Shown here one piece after another: positions 59,801-64,000 of a stretch of DNA of 64,000 nt. The notes under the pieces are model-generated. The model saw only the letters and a list, made by a program, of their open reading frames with translations. It made no database searches and was not told the DNA's origin. The position numbers and the translations under genes are program-made. The DNA is from Rotaria sp. Silwood1 (lineage: Eukaryota; Rotifera; Eurotatoria; Philodinida; Philodinidae). Location: positions 30,209 to 94,208 of the forward strand of contig CAJNOP010000670.1 of NCBI GenBank assembly GCA_905250075.1, in the 5' to 3' direction. The number at the start of each line of letters is the position of its first letter. Position 1 is the first letter of the stretch.

Positions 59801-62800
59801 AAGATGCGATGAAGCTGGATCAAATCTTGTATGCCAGATTTTTTGACAAGTTTTTCCAATATTTTCTGGCAAATTTCCAAAAAACAAGGTGTTACGTAAT
59901 GTAACAATTTTGAGTTTTTAATTTTCATGACTGCAACAGAATCCTAAACTAAAGATCTATCAATCATGGATTAGATGCCTTATTTGAATTTCCAGAAAAT
60001 TCATTTGAATTTCTGGACATCCCTATAGCTTCCTGTTTATCAAGGTACAGAGGGTATAAGGAAGTATAGGAGCTATAGGAGCAGTCATCCTATTCCGCCA
60101 CCGGAATCAGTTCCATCTAATTACGGGAACTCGCTCATCACTCAGCATAACAGACCTATTGCACATCGATCGACTTCCACCAATTTCCCGAATGCTCGGA
60201 GCTGAGTTCACAGGGAATTACTCGCAATCCTCAGAAATTCCTTCCAATTCCGGAATTGGAATAGTACTCGAAGTTCCGGAATTTCGGAATCAGAAGGATT
60301 TCCCTGGAATTCCTAGTAATTCCGTCTCGACTCAATTCCCGAAATTCCGTGTCCGAATTACTTACTTATCCTAGGCATTCACCTTCAACCATACCACCGT
60401 GGGTGAGGGTGAGGGCGAGAAGTAATTCCGGTGTGGAATTTCGGGAATTGAGTGGAGACGGAATTACCCGGAATTCCTAGGAATTTCGAGCAACTCCGGA
60501 ACTAGAAGAAGTTCCCGGAATTCGGGAATTAGAAAGAATTCCCAGAAATTCCTAGGAATCTCGGAATTGGAAGAAGTTCGCGGAATTCCAGAATCAGAAG
60601 GAATTTCTTCTAGTTCCTTCTCGACTCAATTTCCGGAATTCCTTCTAATTTCGTCTCGACTCAATTCCCGGAATTCCGTACTGAAATTACTTTCTTATCA
60701 TAGGAATTCATCTTCAACCACATCACCATGCATTCGGGTGAGGGCGAGAAGTAATTCCGGTGTGGAATTCCTGGAATTGAGTCGAGACGAAATTACATGG
60801 AATTCCTGGTAGTTCCTAGCAATACTGAGTAATTCCGGAATTAGAGAGAGTTTTCGGAATTCCGGAATCAGAAGGAATTCCTTCTAATTCCGTCTCGACT
60901 CAATTCCTGGAATTGCTTACTGATCCTAGGGATTAATGTTCAACTACGGCATCATGGGTGAGGGCGATAAGTAATTGCGGTGTGGAATTCCGGGAATTGA
61001 GTCGAGACAGAATTAGTTGGAAATCCGGAATCAGAAGGAATTCCATTTCAACACAATTTCCGGAATTCCGGAAATTGACGGAACTCGATCGATATCGATT
61101 CGCCTGTTCTGTGGAACCATAATCGAGCTTCCGGAGTTCGACGGAATTGGTTCCGGGGGTGGAACTGATAACCCAATGTTCAACATCGCGGAATAGCCAT
61201 ATGATGCGTTATATAAGTTTCCAGGAAACTCCTTTATTTTTTCCACTGGGATGAATTTCCGGAAATTTTTCAGTTTCCGGAATAGACATTCAGTTTCCCT
61301 TGAAGGTATCCATGGACATAATGGGCATAATGCGCATAATGGGCATAATGCGCATAGTGGGTATAGTCTTCGAATTGGATATGATCATCAAAGGTACTAA
61401 GATGTTACATGTATTCAAAGTGCTTCAATTCTAAAAAACGACAGACATTACATCGCACCAAGTGTGGGGGCGGAGAAAGGAGTTTCACCCAGAAGGACTC
61501 ACTTAACGTCGCGCGAGATGCGTACTGAAAAAGGAAGTCTCAGCGGCTAAGGCTCACAGAGCATCTCACAAGATCGTTGATTATGCCGATTATGCCCATT
61601 GTGCTCATTATGCCCATTATGTCCATTATGGCCACTATGTCCATTATGTCCATTATGGCTATCGGAAATCTCTTATACATGTCCTTGCAGTAAAATGAGT
61701 TTCCCGGAAACTAATACAACACAGCGAAACTGAATAGGATGCATTCTCAGCTATAGGAGGTATAGGGAGGTATAGAAGGTATCGGAGATATAGAAGGTAT
61801 AGAAATTGATTTTTTCGAGAAACAGTTGGCAAGTGGCATCAATATATTTTACTAATAGATGTTTAAATTCAAGTACTATTGAAGGATCATCTGTACCAAT
61901 TAATCAATATCTCCTATACTTCCTACACCGCCTTATACCTCCTATACCTAGCTATATCTCCTATACCTCTTATACCTCCTTATACCTCCTATACCTCCTT
62001 ATACCTCCTCTATATCCATCAACGGAAAATGATACAAGCTTGCGGAAATTCAAATAAGGAATTGGACGGAATTATGTAAACCCGACGTTATTGTCTACAG
62101 TTAATCATGAGTTATCGACCTATCACTGTGTCCTCGGTCAATTTTTCATAAACAAAATTGGGTTTTTCTCTATTATTTCACAAAAATCCATTTTTTCCAC
62201 GTTTAAAAAGCTTCAATTTTTTAAAAAGCTTGGCGGTGAACCTTATTAAAACTCGTCAGAAAAATCTGACATATCCGATTCGATGTAGTCCGATTGCCTC
62301 TTCCAAACGGTGAACACCGCAGCTGTATCTTGTTTCCATCAAAAGTTATTCAAAAACTATTCACGCTTCTCTATTCTGAAATGGGTATTAATTAGTTTAC
62401 TTTACAATTGAAGTACAGAGGGCGATAACAAAGTTGAGACCATAGGTTCGCACCTTAGATATGGATGAGAATCGCCTTCTATGTAGTTTAGTTTTCTGTA
62501 TTAGAGGTTAAAATGTACTATCTGCTGCCGGTGGCTAGATCCTATAGGATTAGTTCCTTGACTGTGCAGCCATCATAACTCATTTTGATTGTGACGCAGA
62601 TTTCTAAACTCGATACCCGCACGGTGAACAAATCATATTGATGAATTTCCAAAACAGCAATTAAAACCTCATCGAAAACACAAGATTCTTCTTATACTGA
62701 TGCAATTGTTCAAAACTCCTAATTGATAAATATTACTTTTTTGGAAAGAGCCACTCGTTCGTTTTCTATATACCGATCACACGTGTTCATCAAATCTATT

Positions 62801-63270
62801 TTGGCTAAATTCATATCAAATTCAACAAATGGATCATCATCATTTTCATCTTCTTTCCCAACACACATATGCAAAAAGATCTCTTTCATTCGTCTAAACC
62901 ATAAATACGACAAGGATTCTTCACTGAGTTCAGTAAGCGATTGCTTTTTGCCATCGAATAGTTTAAGTGGTAACGAACTTTCTTTGATGATTTCAAAATC
63001 GCGTTCGTTGTTATCAGCATTCTTGTATTCGTCATCACGGTTATATTTGGCAGCAAGAATAGGCGGAAGCACTTCCTTCTTTCCTAAAGGAGCATTTTGC
63101 AAGCGTTGGATAGCTTTTGAAGCAGATTCAGACGAAGGACCAACATTATTCGTATTTTGTTGCCCTTGTGTTTTTTTGCGTTCTTTCTTTTCTGATGTTG
63201 CATTAACCCTACTGTTCGTAATATATCTCGGCCTTGATGAATTTTGTGCTTCAGTATTCTTACGCGACAT
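53891..63270 (-). CDS. ART-TPR protein 2 (mono-ADP-ribosyltransferase with TPRs)
   Basis: Five exons: 63270-62737, 59049-58663, 58595-56932, 56881-55290, 55236-53891; phases agree, 1840 residues. Introns 2-4 are 67, 50 and 53 bp; intron 1 is 3687 bp. The first ATG is at 63270 (MSRKNTEAQ), after which about 100 residues are basic and disordered. Residues 130-480 form the ART domain: SLSYLWFRRMKEIFLHM, NAIWWYSCDKANIYYQIN, Arg386 in FYRAGG, FISTTT at 413-418, and Glu465-x-Glu467 in PEEEEVLF. So R-S-ExE is intact. A charged helical insert (about 180-300) splits the ART fold, unlike copy 1. TPR units run from about 510 (GDALKAYKQALNAQ, NNIGLAYVGLGHLDEAEKTL, YREALDFYKHALEVQ) to the end, with a Ser-rich linker near 1360-1410. 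Exon 1 is joined by phase and family layout; cDNA is lacking. Confidence 0.85.
59214..59688. repeat. Segment flanked by 12-bp direct repeats in ART-TPR-2 intron
   Basis: AATTTATTGCAC occurs at 59214-59225 and 59677-59688, bracketing about 450 bases with many AAATTT-type motifs. It could be an insertion with target duplication or chance. Confidence 0.3.
60405..61020. repeat. GGAATTCC-rich repeats in family B copy 2
   Basis: Three tandem-like copies begin with GTGAGGGYGAGAAGTAATTCC at about 60405, 60736 and 60958, each followed by GGTGTGGAATT and GAATTGAGTSGAGACGGAATT. Between them the sequence is crowded with CCGGAATT/AATTCCGG palindromes and their inverse GTCTCGACTCAATTCC, so many alternative hairpins are possible. 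Confidence 0.7.
61317..61662. repeat. Inverted minisatellite, 9-bp CATAATGGG unit
   Basis: Five units of CATAATGGG/CATAATGCG on the plus strand at 61317-61362, and about nine complementary units (CCCATTATG, TCCATTATG) at 61582-61662, with 220 bases between. Arms can pair over many registers. Confidence 0.75.
61750..62020. repeat. Inverted minisatellite, 9-10-bp TATAGGAGG unit
   Basis: GGTATAGGGAGGTATAGAAGG-type units at 61750-61801 face about ten TATACCTCC/TATACCTCCT units at 61905-62020, with a spacer of roughly 100 bases. A short extra G-rich copy is at 60050-60085. Confidence 0.75.
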
Positions 63271-63669
63271 TTGAAAATTGTAGTGCAAGACAGCAACAAA
63301 ATAAAATTTTAATCGATACAACTGTAATGGCTTCCATTTCTATTTTTGTCATGTGATTCCGCTTGATGCGCGCTATAGAAAAAAAGAAAGAAAATAATCT
63401 ACATCGAAGAATGAAGATTTGACGACGCCACTAGTCATTATTTTACTATTCTTTCATTTGAATTAATTCACCTTCACATTTTCAAAAAATGTCTCGAAGG
63501 TGTTTATTCTCGCCACTTTCACTCACATTGCTCCGTTCTGAGAAAAAATATTGTCGGCTGAACTGTTTCTTTTTCCAAATCATAACGGGTTTCCAAGGAC
63601 TACTCGATTTTTTGACAACGTCTGCATTTATAGTGTTGATTGGGTGCGGGTGTGAGTGTACACTAAGTT

Positions 63670-63801
63670 AAAATGTGTCATATGTGTTGTGATTTACGAC
63701 ACAATGCACGGCACATTAAAGCACAACACGACGTGCTCGTTGAGATACCTTTTGTCCAGCAAGAGCACGACACATTTCGAACGCCACATGTGACACATTT
63801 T
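63670..63801. repeat. 132-bp hairpin
   Basis: AAAATGTGTCATATGTG (63670) faces CACATGTGACACATTTT (63785-63801), with one mismatch. The loop contains inner inverted pieces such as ACGACACA / TGTGTTGT. Confidence 0.65.
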
Positions 63802-63867
63802 GTGGAACTCACGTATATTTTCGAAGAAAATAGTGAGTGTAAGTTTTAAGTCCGAAGTTTTGCGGCT

Positions 63868-64000
63868 CCCCCCCTCCCCTTACAGACAGGCCTCCCTTAC
63901 AGACCATAGTAACGAAAGAGAACATTACATACACATCCCCCCCCCCCCTTTACAGACCATAGCAACCAAAAAGAATATTACATACATATACCCCCCCCCT
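63868..64000. repeat. Tandem repeat with poly-C runs, cut by window end
   Basis: A unit of about 52 bp, TTTACAGACCATAGCAAC ... ATTACATACAYAT, separated by C9-C13 runs. Two full units and part of a third are visible; it continues past the window. Confidence 0.8.

Larger units (their letters stand above)
59709..62396. mobile_element. Foldback element, family B copy 2, 2.7 kb, in ART-TPR-2 intron 1
   Basis: Left arm from 59709: CTAATACCTATTTC, TTTTTTGAATAATTTTTGAT, AGCTGCGGTTTTCACCGTTT, ATGCCAGATTTTTTGAC. The right arm is the complement of the same blocks and ends AAATGGGTATTAATTAG at 62396. Arms of about 170 bp match each other and family B copy 1 at 15260. Between them lie 2.3 kb holding three separate minisatellite systems and no transposase frame. 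It occupies most of the 3.7-kb first intron. Confidence 0.7.

Noticed and set aside
61806..62079. Plus-strand frames with YTSYTSLYLLYL repeats
   Set aside because: They are direct translations of the TATACCTCC minisatellite in two frames.
62723..63274. 183-codon plus-strand frame opposite ART-TPR-2 exon 1
   Set aside because: Antisense shadow; the minus-strand exon has family similarity and matching splice phase.
1..64000. CRISPR array, rRNA or tRNA genes
   Set aside because: The regular repeats found are coding TPRs, minisatellites or foldback elements; I saw no spacer-repeat pattern, cloverleaf or rRNA segment by eye. A covariance-model scan was not possible.

Overview
The window looks like nuclear DNA of a bdelloid rotifer (inference; I cannot name the genus). 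The DNA is AT-rich. Genes are split by short GT-AG introns, many 50-80 bp. Two very large arginine ADP-ribosyltransferase (ART) plus tetratricopeptide (TPR) proteins are present, a family strongly expanded in bdelloids. Six-base TGTGGG-type arrays like those reported for bdelloid telomeres recur. A 100-base run of N at 35768-35867 marks an assembly gap.

Layout. 0-5 kb: a broken FG-GAP/VCBS fragment and a small two-exon gene I do not recognise. 5.7-10.8 kb (minus): an intronless 1704-residue ART-TPR protein with about 28 TPR units. 12.4-12.95 kb: a decayed DNase-I-like (EEP) gene. 16.5-22 kb (plus): an SPT2 histone chaperone gene (7 exons), a DsbA-like/HCCA isomerase-GST kappa gene, and a Hairy/E(spl)-like bHLH repressor. 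26.6-34.6 kb (minus): a complete 12-exon TRPA-type ankyrin channel and a 5-exon methyltransferase. 36.4-38.4 kb (minus): a secreted six-bladed NHL propeller protein. 42-51.8 kb (minus): a decayed Helentron-type rolling-circle transposon (Rep, PIF1 helicase, EEP endonuclease, OTU protease), split by a 3.3-kb hAT-like element. 53.9-63.3 kb (minus): a second ART-TPR protein of 1840 residues in five exons, with one 3.7-kb intron full of foldback DNA.

For the spliced genes I checked that exon phases agree and that summed exon lengths divide by three. The resulting lengths are SPT2 451 aa, bHLH 172 aa, TRPA 1163 aa, methyltransferase 247 aa, NHL 343 aa and ART-TPR-2 1840 aa.

The most unusual signal is non-coding. 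At least four foldback (palindromic) element families are present, some in several copies and several inside introns. There is also a recurrent architecture in which short-unit minisatellites (TGTGGG-like hexamers, 9-mers related to CATTATGCC and TATACCTCC) occur as inverted pairs around a short spacer. A hAT-like element carries GGATCC decamer arrays at both ends and sits in the Helentron Rep gene with a perfect 8-bp target duplication. A 2.7-kb foldback element in the ART-TPR-2 intron holds three different minisatellite systems.

Genes appear as separate eukaryotic units; no operon or shared pathway is evident. The two ART-TPR proteins, the NHL propeller and the FG-GAP relic belong to large bdelloid repeat-protein families. 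The rest (SPT2, bHLH, TRPA, methyltransferase, DsbA-like) look like ordinary metazoan genes.
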